Assembly: GCF_003946215.1 (NCBI RefSeq)
Contig: NZ_RHOW01000005.1
Coordinates: 22,420 to 86,419 of the forward strand
From: Lapidilactobacillus mulanensis
GTDB taxonomy: Bacteria > Bacillota > Bacilli > Lactobacillales > Lactobacillaceae
Direction: 5' to 3'
DNA length: 64,000 bases
The position numbers and the translations under genes are program-made. A model generated the notes under the pieces. The model did no database searches, was not told the origin of the DNA, and saw only the letters and a program-made list of their open reading frames with translations. How positions within the stretch are numbered: position 1 is the first letter of the stretch; every line of letters starts with the position of its first letter. Below, one piece after another: positions 1 to 7,568 of the stretch.

Positions 1-1
1 C

Positions 2-910
2 ACGGATGAACTGAAACAATTGGTTTTCAAAGCTATGAAAGAATTGAATTATCAACCTAACTTTGCGGCCAAGGCGCTTGCGGCAAACACAACGCGGATC
101 ATTAAGTTGATCATTTTAGAAAAAGTGGACACAGTAGAACCTTATTACGCGACGCTATTAATGGGCGTCGCTCAATTTTTGAATGGTCACCAATACGCGC
201 TACAAGTGGTCACGCAAAAAAATGCCGGCATCGGTGATTGCGATGGCTATATTATTACTGGTGCACGTCAGAGTGATTTCGAATGGATCCAAGAGTTAAA
301 TCGACCGACGATTCTTTTTGGCGAGAACCGCCATAATTATGATTTCGTGGATTCGGATAATAAATATGGCACTTTTCTAGCGACTAGCGCCGCAATTACC
401 GACGGCTATGAGCACATTATTTATTTCGGAATCGAGTTAAAGGAGTCGTTCGAGTATTCGCGGGAACGTGGCTACATGGGCACCATGCAAAAAGCCGGCC
501 GTGATCCGCAGATCGTGCGTTTCGGCAATCATTCATCTGAATCACAGAATTATATTCAGGAGCATTGGCAGGAGTTTGAAAAAAATACTTGCTTTGTTTG
601 CTCGAGTGATCGTCTAGCAATCGGCGTCGAACGTGGTATCCAACATATGAACGGAAACATTCCTGAAGACTTCGGCATTATCGGATTCGATGGCGTGTTC
701 CTTGATCAAATTGCGGAGCCAAAGCTGACGACGGTGAAACAACCGGTAATGGATATGGGCAGTAAGAGTGCGGAATTACTGCTACAAAAAATTAACTGGG
801 GTCTACCGTTGACAGAAGATCATCAACCCACGCGGACGCACCGGATGGAAATTGCCTTTTCACCAGAATTGATTCGGCGACAAACCACTCGTAATTATCA
901 TTTGACTTAA
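2..910 (+). CDS. malR: LacI-family maltose regulator, 5'-truncated by the window edge
   Basis: DNA-binding transcriptional regulator of the LacI/GalR family. The reading frame is already open at base 2 and encodes TDELKQLVFKAMKELNYQPN, the end of a LacI helix-turn-helix and its hinge. The true start and roughly 25 residues therefore lie before the window, and an internal TTG at 20 is not the start. The rest is a periplasmic-binding-protein-like sensor domain ending in the typical region GIIGFDGVFLDQIAEPKLTTVKQP. The gene precedes a full maltose locus, and four downstream promoters share a TGTTAYCGRTAACA palindrome, so it is probably the maltose regulator MalR. The family assignment is firm; the maltose role is inferred from context and the shared operator. 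Confidence 0.85.
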   Translation, partial: TDELKQLVFKAMKELNYQPNFAAKALAANTTRIIKLIILEKVDTVEPYYATLLMGVAQFLNGHQYALQVVTQKNAGIGDCDGYIITGARQSDFEWIQELNRPTILFGENRHNYDFVDSDNKYGTFLATSAAITDGYEHIIYFGIELKESFEYSRERGYMGTMQKAGRDPQIVRFGNHSSESQNYIQEHWQEFEKNTCFVCSSDRLAIGVERGIQHMNGNIPEDFGIIGFDGVFLDQIAEPKLTTVKQPVMDMGSKSAELLLQKINWGLPLTEDHQPTRTHRMEIAFSPELIRRQTTRNYHLT

Positions 911-917
911 ATTATTC

Positions 918-943
918 GCCTACCATACTTGGTGGGCTTTTTT
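918..943 (+). terminator. Intrinsic terminator after malR
   Basis: An 8-bp stem (GCCTACCA with TGGTGGGC, one G-T pair), a 4-nt loop and six T residues start 8 bases after the malR stop codon. Confidence 0.8.
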
Positions 944-999
944 AATGAGCGAGTTTGTTCGCATGAGTGGCGATGACTAGGGAGTGTTAAAATTCTTAG

Positions 1000-1345
1000 T
1001 CTACCTTCGGTCGTGGCTGCGTGGGGCAAGTGACTGACTACTGTGGGGACGGTTCCAGACTTTTCCCGAAACGTGTTCTGCAACATTGAAATCAGCATCT
1101 AAGAGATCAAGCCACGAAGAATGAAGACCAATTCTTGTGTCTTGACGTCTTAGCTGTTGATTTCAACCCATGTTGCGCCACACTCTGGGAAAATTCTTCC
1201 ACCTCGATTTCGAGCTTTTTCTCAGTCGCAGGTGCGGCTACTGATAAAAATCTCGAAATGCGCCCCTGCTGTAAGCGACGATGGCCCATGTCGCAACAGC
1301 AGTTTCACAGTGTCGTCACTTGCCCCACGCAGCCGCGACCTAAAC
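1000..1345 (+). repeat. Cloverleaf repeat, type A copy 1, with hairpin element inserted
   Basis: The outer arms GGTCGTGGCTGCGTGGGGCA and their complement near 1316-1340 close the element. Internally it has the core GTGGGGACGGTTCCAG, a P3 stem with GAG-C-T opposite A-T-CTC, and a P4 stem CTGCTGT/AACAGCAG. It is nearly identical to the copy at 9367-9599 except for an extra ~118 bp (about 1069-1186) placed in the P2 loop. The short frames seen inside it follow the repeat and not codon structure, so I see no gene. Confidence 0.85.
1069..1186 (+). repeat. Long-hairpin repeat (H family) inside the type A element
   Basis: Begins GAAACGTG and ends CACTCTG. The outer arms GCAACAT/ATGTTGC are followed by TGAAATCA/TGATTTCA and further pairing up to a GAAGACC loop, with an unpaired ACCC on the 3' side. 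It belongs to the same class as the copies at 16416-16761 and 34128-34368. It is absent from the otherwise matching element at 9367-9599. Confidence 0.75.
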
Positions 1346-1540
1346 TGGAATTAGTTTAGTGATGAACTGGGAAGAACTGGATTTAGGTGGAAGGACTTTA
1401 TTCCTTCGTCGATTGTTTTGTTGCTGGAAATATGATCACGTTGAATATTTTGCCACCAGGAAAATCAAGTTGCGCATAAAAGCTTGGTACGGGAGAAAGT
1501 CCAGTTCAGAATCCAACTCTGCTAACTAGAATAGACCACA

Positions 1541-1737
1541 GAATTTGCGGAAGAGAATGAACAGCACACTGTGATAATGGTCTTAGCGACATGGTCCACC
1601 GTCGCTTAGAGCATGGGAAATTCGGAGATCTTGCGGTTTTGGCAAGAGCTCCAAATTTAGGCGGAAGAATTTTGGTGGGCTTCCAAAATCCTGGAGCCGT
1701 CCCCACAAGTGAGCTGTTCATTCTCTGGAGCAAATTC
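1541..1737 (-). repeat. Cloverleaf repeat, type D copy 1
   Basis: The arms GAATTTGC-GGA-AGAGAATG and CATTCTCT-GGA-GCAAATTC pair except for a 3x3 internal loop (TCC opposite TCC when read on the minus strand). On the minus strand the core GTGGGGACGGCTCCAGGATT is followed by P2, a P3 with the GAG-C-T / A-T-CTC frame and a P4 AGCGAC/GTCGCT stem. About 200 bp of unique AT-rich sequence (1346-1540) separates it from the type A element. The same A-then-D arrangement recurs at 9367-9990. Confidence 0.8.
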
Positions 1738-1814
1738 AAACTGCAGTTAAGCAAAAACCAGAGGTTTTGTAAACTCGGAAACGCCATACTCATTTAAAAC
1801 CGACAAAACAATTC

Positions 1815-1870
1815 TGTTACCGATAACATCAACGAAAGTGCTTGCTGTTCTGTAATCGCTTTTCTATGAT
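1815..1870 (+). promoter_or_regulatory. Maltose promoter 1: operator, cre and core promoter for the alpha-glucosidase
   Basis: The palindrome TGTTACCGATAACA (1815-1828) lies 13 bases upstream of a -35 TTGCTG (1842-1847). A 17-base spacer leads to a -10 TATGAT (1865-1870). A cre-like sequence on the minus strand (AGAAAAGCGATTACAG, 1850-1865) covers the spacer. The layout repeats at 7473-7528. The motifs are seen directly; MalR and CcpA as the binding proteins are inferred. Confidence 0.75.
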
Positions 1871-1937
1871 AGGTATTGAGTTGTTGTGCTGAGCCAATTA
1901 ATCTAGCGTACTCAGGCAACAGGAAAGGATGAATCAC

Positions 1938-3614
1938 ATGACAGAATGGTATGACCAAGCAATTGTCTATCAAGTCTATCCTCGTAGTTTTCAAGATAGT
2001 AATAATGATGGAATCGGTGATCTGCGCGGCCTCATCGATCGACTGGATTACATCAAGGCGTTGGGTGTGAACACGATTTGGCTCAATCCCGTATTTACGT
2101 CACCCCAAGTTGATAATGGCTATGATGTATCGAACTACTACACCATCGATCCGAAATTTGGTGACATGAGCACCATGAACGAGCTGATTGAGAAAGCCCA
2201 TCAGCTAGGATTACATGTGATGATGGATTTTGTTTTGAATCATACATCTGATCAGCATCCTTGGTTTCAAGATGCGTTGAAAGGACCGAACAGTCTGTTC
2301 CGTGATTATTATATTTGGGAGAGAACGGAGAATGGCTTGCCACCCAACAATTGGGGCTCATTCTTCGGCGGTTCCGTTTGGACAGAGCATCCTAGTGAAC
2401 CTGGTTCCTATTATTTCCACCTTTTCGATCAGCACATGCCTGATTTGAACTGGAAGAATCCAGAAGTACGTGAGGCGATGATCGAGGTCGCTAAGTTCTG
2501 GGTTGAAAAAGGGGTGGATGGGTTACGACTAGATGCCTTTATTCACATCGCTAAAGGCACGTTGACTCAAAATTATCCAACGCAATCCAACGAGCCAGTT
2601 GTAGCTGAACCGATGTTTGCAAACTTGCCTAATGTGGTGACTTATTTACAAGAATTCATTAACGAGTTGCGCAAGATCAATCCTGATCTGTTTATTTTGG
2701 GCGAGGGTGCCTCTGCTGATCCTAATTTAGCCGCGCTGTATACGCGTGAGACTGGCGGTAATAAACTGTGTGATGCAATTGTCAGCTTCCGTAATCTACC
2801 GAAAAAAAGGGTACCTGCAACAGCTGTCCAGAACCAGTTCAAGTTGCCGCAGCGAGAAGCGTTAGACGTCGCCAACTTGCCAGTTTCTATTGTCGAATGG
2901 CAGACGGTTTTGGCGCAGACGACCCAACCAACACTCTACTTTAGTAATCACGACTTGCCGAGAATGGCGACGGTTTATGGCGACGAAGATTATCCGCTTG
3001 AAAGTATCAAGACGCTAGCCACGATGTTGTATTTGCAAAAAGGCGTTCCGATTATTTATTATGGTGAAGAATTAGGCTTGAAGAGCGCTGAACTCACCCG
3101 CTTTTCTGCATTTCAAGATCAATCCGTTGCAGAACTGGGTAAAAAAGTTCCCGCCGATCAAAAAGAGGCTGTTTTAACAAGCCTGTCGCAAATTCATAAG
3201 ACAGCAGCTAGACAAGCCATGCCTTGGGATCAGAGTGCCAACAACGGCTTCTCTGAACACGAGCCTTGGTTAAGAGTGACACAGAAACAAACGACGGTGG
3301 CAGAGCAAGAGACGGATCCTGATAGCATACTTAACTTTTATCGGGCATTATTGAAGCTGAAACAGAAACCGTTATTTGCAACTGGTAGTTTTCAGTTGCT
3401 CAATTCGCCGGAGTCGGTGATTATGTATCAACGTAACTCTGATCAACAGGTTGCTGTTGTCGTCACGAATCTTTCGCGCCAAGCACAAAAGGTGCAATTG
3501 CCAGAAGGCACCGTTGGTCAATCGCAATTGGCAACAGGCGAGTGGCATTTGACTGGCCAAGAATTAAGCTTGGGTGCATGGTCGAGTATCGTTTTCGTGA
3601 GTCAGCATCTTTAA
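1938..3614 (+). CDS. malL: Alpha-glucosidase (GH13, oligo-1,6-glucosidase/MalL type)
   Basis: Cytoplasmic GH13 glucosidase of about 558 residues, with no signal peptide, expected to release glucose from the non-reducing end of imported malto- or isomalto-oligosaccharides. The Ca-binding-like loop DSNNDGIGD (20-28) and the conserved regions DFVLNHTS (97-104), GLRLDA with nucleophile D199, ILGEG with acid/base E256 and SNHD with D339 are all present. I chose the ATG at 1938 because AGGAAAGG (1921-1928) lies 9 bases before it; the ATG at 1929 would touch the ribosome binding site. The preceding promoter carries the maltose operator and a cre. The exact linkage preference (alpha-1,4 or alpha-1,6) cannot be read safely from sequence alone. 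Confidence 0.88.
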   Translation: MTEWYDQAIVYQVYPRSFQDSNNDGIGDLRGLIDRLDYIKALGVNTIWLNPVFTSPQVDNGYDVSNYYTIDPKFGDMSTMNELIEKAHQLGLHVMMDFVLNHTSDQHPWFQDALKGPNSLFRDYYIWERTENGLPPNNWGSFFGGSVWTEHPSEPGSYYFHLFDQHMPDLNWKNPEVREAMIEVAKFWVEKGVDGLRLDAFIHIAKGTLTQNYPTQSNEPVVAEPMFANLPNVVTYLQEFINELRKINPDLFILGEGASADPNLAALYTRETGGNKLCDAIVSFRNLPKKRVPATAVQNQFKLPQREALDVANLPVSIVEWQTVLAQTTQPTLYFSNHDLPRMATVYGDEDYPLESIKTLATMLYLQKGVPIIYYGEELGLKSAELTRFSAFQDQSVAELGKKVPADQKEAVLTSLSQIHKTAARQAMPWDQSANNGFSEHEPWLRVTQKQTTVAEQETDPDSILNFYRALLKLKQKPLFATGSFQLLNSPESVIMYQRNSDQQVAVVVTNLSRQAQKVQLPEGTVGQSQLATGEWHLTGQELSLGAWSSIVFVSQHL

Positions 3615-3722
3615 ATCCGATTCGGTGAAACGAATTTAGATTTCAAACATCTTTACTGAAAAAAGAGGGCTCTTAATGGTCAAACTTCTTGCGATCGGCT
3701 TTGAGGAAACGATGGCGGCATC

Positions 3723-3769
3723 AAGCGCTAAAGTCAGATGGGCCTGACATTTCAAGTGTTGGCGCTTTT
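3723..3769 (+). terminator. Possible terminator after the alpha-glucosidase
   Basis: The outer stem AAGCGCTAA/TTGGCGCTT encloses an inner GTCAG/CTGAC hairpin and is followed by four T residues that run directly into the next operator. The branched shape and short T tract make this a moderate call. Confidence 0.4.
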
Positions 3770-3770
3770 C

Positions 3771-3846
3771 TGTTATCGGTAACATCGGTATTTGCCTTGA
3801 TTAAAAAACTAGAGGCTGTAATAATGACCCTTGTAAGCGAAATCAT
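3771..3846 (+). promoter_or_regulatory. Maltose promoter 2: operator, promoter and consensus cre before malE
   Basis: Operator TGTTATCGGTAACA (3771-3784), -35 TTGATT (3797-3802), 17-base spacer, -10 AATAAT (3820-3825) preceded by TG, then TTGTAAGCGAAATCAT (3831-3846). The last is a perfect match to the cre consensus WTGNNARCGNWWWCAW. A cre overlapping the transcription start predicts repression by CcpA during growth on glucose. Confidence 0.8.
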
Positions 3847-3873
3847 ATTTTAATTCTAGGAGGAACCAGAGAA

Positions 3874-5094
3874 ATGAAGTCATGGAAGAAGATCGTGGTT
3901 GCGGGTGCTTCAGTTTTAGCATTAGCGACAGTCGCCTCTATTGATAGCCAGAGCGTTTCAGCTGCGACGGCTAAGCCAAAGGGTAACATCACATTATGGG
4001 TCGATACAAACAATGTGCCATCATACAAGAAATTAGTTAAGAAATTCGAGAAGAAGTATCCAAAAGTTAAAGTTAAGGTTTCAACGAGTCCATCGGGTTC
4101 TGCTTCTGCAAAAACCGATTTGGCCAAAGATCCATCCAAGGCTGCTGATGTCTTCAAAGCACCTAACGACCAATTAGGCGCAATGTTCGCTGCAGGCTAC
4201 ATCAATCCCTTATCGCCATCCGCAAAGAAATGGGTGAAGAAGAATGATGTGAAGTTGGCAGGGAAAGCTGTGACTTGGAAGGGTCAATATTTAGCTTATC
4301 CACAAGATGAGCAAGCAAACATCATTTACTATAACAAGTCAAAATTAAATGCAACTCAAGTCAAAACATGGAAGAGTCTAACGGCAACAGGTGTGATCGG
4401 GACTGACTTTACTAACGCCTATAACTGGTATCCAGCCTTCTTATCAAATGGGACTTACCTTTATGGCAAGAATGGTGAAAAACTAAAGGGAACTAAGGTT
4501 AACAATGCTAAAGGTGTTCAGGTCATGACTTGGTTGGCTGCTCAAAAGTCCAACAAGGGCGTTCGTCAGTCAGGTTCAGCACTGTTGAGTGATTTAGAAG
4601 CAGGCAAGACATCCGCAATTCTTGATGGTCCTTGGGATGGTCAAAGCGTTAAGAAGATCTTAGGTGATGACTTTGGTGTTTCAATTCTTCCTAAGATCGA
4701 TTTCGGCTCAGGTAAAGAGAAACAAATGAAGGCATTCGCCGGTGTCGGTACTTTAGCCGTTAATGCAAAATCGAAGCATCAATTAGCTGCGGCAACCTTA
4801 GCCCAATATCTATCGAACCATAAGTCTCAGGTTGCGCTTTATAAAGGCACAAATGCCATTCCTGTTTCTAAGAAAGCACAAAAGAATAAGGCAATTAAAG
4901 CTGATCCAGTGGCTAAAGCGGTGATCAAACAAGCAAATCTCAGTACTGTAATGCCAAAGATGGACCAGATGGCGTCGTTCTGGAATTTAGCCGCACCACT
5001 GATCGACAATGCCTATAAAGGTAAAACACCAGCTTCACAATACAAGACACAACTTGCATCGTTTGAAAAAGGAATTTCTGGTAGCTCTAAGTAA
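3874..5094 (+). CDS. malE: Maltose/maltodextrin ABC transporter substrate-binding protein
   Basis: Extracellular solute-binding protein (family 1, about 406 residues) that captures maltodextrins for MalF/MalG. An N-terminal signal peptide (KK-charged start, hydrophobic core, QSVSAATA) ends in a signal-peptidase-I-like AXA site. No cysteine or lipobox is present anywhere near the start, which is unusual for a Gram-positive binding protein. The body begins GNITLWVDTNN and contains the family hallmark DVFKAPNDQLGAMFAAGYI. It is very lysine-rich. AGGAGG sits 8 bases before the ATG. It is first in the malEFG operon and is separated from malF by a hairpin that may reduce downstream expression. Confidence 0.88.
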   Translation: MKSWKKIVVAGASVLALATVASIDSQSVSAATAKPKGNITLWVDTNNVPSYKKLVKKFEKKYPKVKVKVSTSPSGSASAKTDLAKDPSKAADVFKAPNDQLGAMFAAGYINPLSPSAKKWVKKNDVKLAGKAVTWKGQYLAYPQDEQANIIYYNKSKLNATQVKTWKSLTATGVIGTDFTNAYNWYPAFLSNGTYLYGKNGEKLKGTKVNNAKGVQVMTWLAAQKSNKGVRQSGSALLSDLEAGKTSAILDGPWDGQSVKKILGDDFGVSILPKIDFGSGKEKQMKAFAGVGTLAVNAKSKHQLAAATLAQYLSNHKSQVALYKGTNAIPVSKKAQKNKAIKADPVAKAVIKQANLSTVMPKMDQMASFWNLAAPLIDNAYKGKTPASQYKTQLASFEKGISGSSK

Positions 5095-5113
5095 TGTTGT
5101 TATGATCTGTGGG

Positions 5114-5144
5114 GAGGTTGGGCTGAGCCTGACCTCTTTGTCTT
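5114..5144 (+). terminator. Attenuator-like hairpin between malE and malF
   Basis: A 10-bp stem (GAGGTTGGGC with GCCTGACCTC, including G-T pairs) with a 3-base TGA loop is followed by TTTGTCTT. The weak T tract suggests partial termination, a common way to make more binding protein than permease. Confidence 0.6.
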
Positions 5145-5175
5145 AAGATTAGATTAGGAAAAGGACCGTAAACGT

Positions 5176-6525
5176 ATGTTTAAAAAGAAAGCACACACCG
5201 CGCCTGAGGCCACGTTTAAAGAAACTTGGCAAGAAGGAGATTGGGCTACGAAACTTAGCTTCATCATCATGGGAATCAGTCAGCTAAAGAATAAACAATG
5301 GCTCAAGGGCCTTGTCTTTCTATTGAGTGAAGTTATTTTCTTAGTCTGGTTTTTCTACAATGGCATTAGTGCCATCAGTTTATTAGGCAGTTTAGGCAAA
5401 ATCAAAAAGTTGACTCGAGTATTTGATAAGAACCAGGGTATTTGGGTCACTAAACAACCGGATTCTTCGATGGTGATCTTGCTCTTTGGGTTGATTTCGA
5501 TCATCTTAATCGCCTTGTTATTAGTTCTTTACTATGTCAGCTTGAAGTCGACGCGTCATCTCTATGCATTGAATCGTGATGGCAAGCATATTCCAACGAC
5601 AAAAGAGGACCTCGCATCCTTGTTGGATACGCGGCTGCATCAACTCTTGATGTTCTTACCATTGGCTGGTATTTTTGCCTTCACCGTGACGCCAACAATC
5701 TATATGATCACCATGGCCTTCACGAACTTTAACCAATATCATCCCATTGGGTTTTCTTGGACGGGTTTTCAAGCATTCGGTGAGATCTTGACAGGTAGCA
5801 TGGCCGGCACATTCTTCCCTGTTCTAGGTTGGACCTTGGTCTGGGCTGTTGCCGCAACTGCAACAACATTCGTCTTCGGTGTCTTGTTGGGGCTCTTGAT
5901 TGAATCTAAAGGCATTAAGTTTAGAGGCGTGTTCAGAACGTTGTTCGTTATTGTCTTCGCCGTTCCCCAATTCGTTTCATTACTAATGATGTCGATGTTC
6001 TGGGATAATGCCGGCCCAGTCAACAGCTGGTTACAACGTATGCACTGGATCACAGAACCAATTCAATTCTTGCAGAACGCCAACTTGGCTAAATTGACCG
6101 TCATTGTGACCAACATGTGGATCGGGATTCCGGTGACTATGTTGATTGTCACCGCCATTATTCAGAATTTGCCCCAAGATCAGATCGAGGCAGCGCGAAT
6201 GGATGGGGCCAATGCCTTCCAAGTCTTCAACAAGATTACATTCCCACAGATTCTATTTGTGATGACACCTGCTTTGATTCAACAGTTTATTGGTAACATC
6301 AATAACTTTAACGTGATTTTCCTGTTAACGGGTGGTGGACCATTGAACTCCAAGTTTTATCAAGCGGGTTCTACAGATTTACTGGTCACCTGGTTGTACA
6401 AATTGACGATGCAATCGGTACCTAATTATAATATCGCAGCTGCGTTAGGTATTTTCATCTTCATCATTTCAGCCGTCTTCTCACTGCTGGCCTATCGTCG
6501 TACAAATGCGTTTAAGGAGGGCTAA
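5176..6525 (+). CDS. malF: Maltodextrin ABC transporter permease MalF
   Basis: Integral membrane permease (449 residues) of the carbohydrate-uptake type 1 ABC family. A cytoplasmic N-terminal region of about 35 residues is followed by two early membrane segments (about 40-70 and 95-115), a loop, and the six-helix BPD_transp_1 core. The EAA coupling motif reads EAARMDGANAFQVFNKITFP and contacts the ATPase. An AAAGGA ribosome binding site precedes the ATG. malG starts 5 bases after its stop, so the two are translationally coupled. No ATP-binding subunit gene follows. Confidence 0.9.
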   Translation: MFKKKAHTAPEATFKETWQEGDWATKLSFIIMGISQLKNKQWLKGLVFLLSEVIFLVWFFYNGISAISLLGSLGKIKKLTRVFDKNQGIWVTKQPDSSMVILLFGLISIILIALLLVLYYVSLKSTRHLYALNRDGKHIPTTKEDLASLLDTRLHQLLMFLPLAGIFAFTVTPTIYMITMAFTNFNQYHPIGFSWTGFQAFGEILTGSMAGTFFPVLGWTLVWAVAATATTFVFGVLLGLLIESKGIKFRGVFRTLFVIVFAVPQFVSLLMMSMFWDNAGPVNSWLQRMHWITEPIQFLQNANLAKLTVIVTNMWIGIPVTMLIVTAIIQNLPQDQIEAARMDGANAFQVFNKITFPQILFVMTPALIQQFIGNINNFNVIFLLTGGGPLNSKFYQAGSTDLLVTWLYKLTMQSVPNYNIAAALGIFIFIISAVFSLLAYRRTNAFKEG

Positions 6526-6530
6526 ATTCT

Positions 6531-7385
6531 ATGCATTCATATAAACGTCAACAACGGCTTTCTTTATCGTTAAGATATCTTCTGCTGATTGCATTAGTCA
6601 TCGTTTGGATCTTTCCAATCGCTTGGATCATCATGACGAGTTTCTCAGTTAACTTATCAGGGTTCGTCTCAACATTCATTCCCAAACAATGGACACTCAG
6701 TAACTATGCGAAAATCTTCAATAACAAGTTATATCCATTCGGCTCTTGGGTCCTAAATACGTTCGTTATTGCCGTGATTTGTGCGGTTGTCAATACGTTT
6801 ACAACGACGGTGATGTCTTATTCCTTATCACGTCTACGTTTCAAACTGCGTAAACCATTCTTGCAGTTCGCACTCGTATTGGGTATGTTCCCAGGCTTCA
6901 TGTCGATGATCGCCCTGTACTACATGCTAAAGGCAATTGGTATGACAAACTTGGCTGGCTTAACTTTGGTCTATATTGGTGGTGCTGGACTTGGGTTCTA
7001 TATCATGAAAGGGTTCCTCGATACAGTTCCTAAGTCTTTGGACGAAGCCGCCGAATTAGACGGTGCAACTAAATGGCAGATTTTTATCCACATCATCTTG
7101 CCAATGGATCGGCCAATGATTATTTACACATCGTTAACAGCCTTCATGGCACCTTGGACGGATTTCATCTTCCCAAGTATTATTCTATCGACGGATAGTG
7201 CCAAGAATAAAACTGTGGCGTATGGACTTTACAATATGATGTCAAACACCAAGGGCTTAAGCAGTCAGTACTTCACTGCCTTCGTCGCTGGGTGTGTGAT
7301 CATCGCGATCCCGATCACAATTTTATTCATTATTTTGCAACGTTACTACGTCAGTGGCATTACTGCTGGTGCAGACAAAGGTTAA
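6531..7385 (+). CDS. malG: Maltodextrin ABC transporter permease MalG
   Basis: Second permease subunit (284 residues, six predicted membrane segments) pairing with MalF. The EAA motif EAAELDGATKWQIFIHIILP lies about 90 residues from the C terminus, as in MalG proteins. AAGGAGGG overlaps the end of malF. A strong terminator starts 11 bases after the stop, so malEFG is a closed unit without malK. An MsmK-type shared ATPase encoded elsewhere is the likely partner (inference). Confidence 0.9.
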   Translation: MHSYKRQQRLSLSLRYLLLIALVIVWIFPIAWIIMTSFSVNLSGFVSTFIPKQWTLSNYAKIFNNKLYPFGSWVLNTFVIAVICAVVNTFTTTVMSYSLSRLRFKLRKPFLQFALVLGMFPGFMSMIALYYMLKAIGMTNLAGLTLVYIGGAGLGFYIMKGFLDTVPKSLDEAAELDGATKWQIFIHIILPMDRPMIIYTSLTAFMAPWTDFIFPSIILSTDSAKNKTVAYGLYNMMSNTKGLSSQYFTAFVAGCVIIAIPITILFIILQRYYVSGITAGADKG

Positions 7386-7396
7386 TTTTTCCCGAT

Positions 7397-7425
7397 AAAA
7401 ACCACCCTTTTGACGGGTGGTTTTT
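7397..7425 (+). terminator. Intrinsic terminator after malG
   Basis: The stem AAACCACCC/GGGTGGTTT with loop TTTTGAC is flanked by A- and T-rich tracts. Confidence 0.88.
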
Positions 7426-7472
7426 ATTTAGTCATACCGGGTAATTTGAAGGGTTCACAGCAAGCTGGATTC

Positions 7473-7528
7473 TGTTACCGATAACAACTCAAATAAGGCT
7501 TGCTGTTTTGGAATCGCTTTTTTAAGAT
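7473..7528 (+). promoter_or_regulatory. Maltose promoter 3: operator, cre-like site and core promoter of the neopullulanase gene
   Basis: Operator TGTTACCGATAACA (7473-7486), -35 TTGCTG (7500-7505), 17-base spacer, -10 TAAGAT (7523-7528). A minus-strand cre-like AAAAAAGCGATTCCAA (7509-7524) lies within the spacer. The architecture matches 1815-1870. Confidence 0.75.
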
Positions 7529-7568
7529 AGAGTTAATTCGTTATTAATTAAAGAGAGGTATTTAATTC

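Noticed and set aside
1107..1359. Short ORFs on both strands inside the type A repeat
   Set aside because: They recur in the second repeat copy at 9368-9613 because of the repeat's own palindromic sequence, lack ribosome binding sites and vary with the arms.
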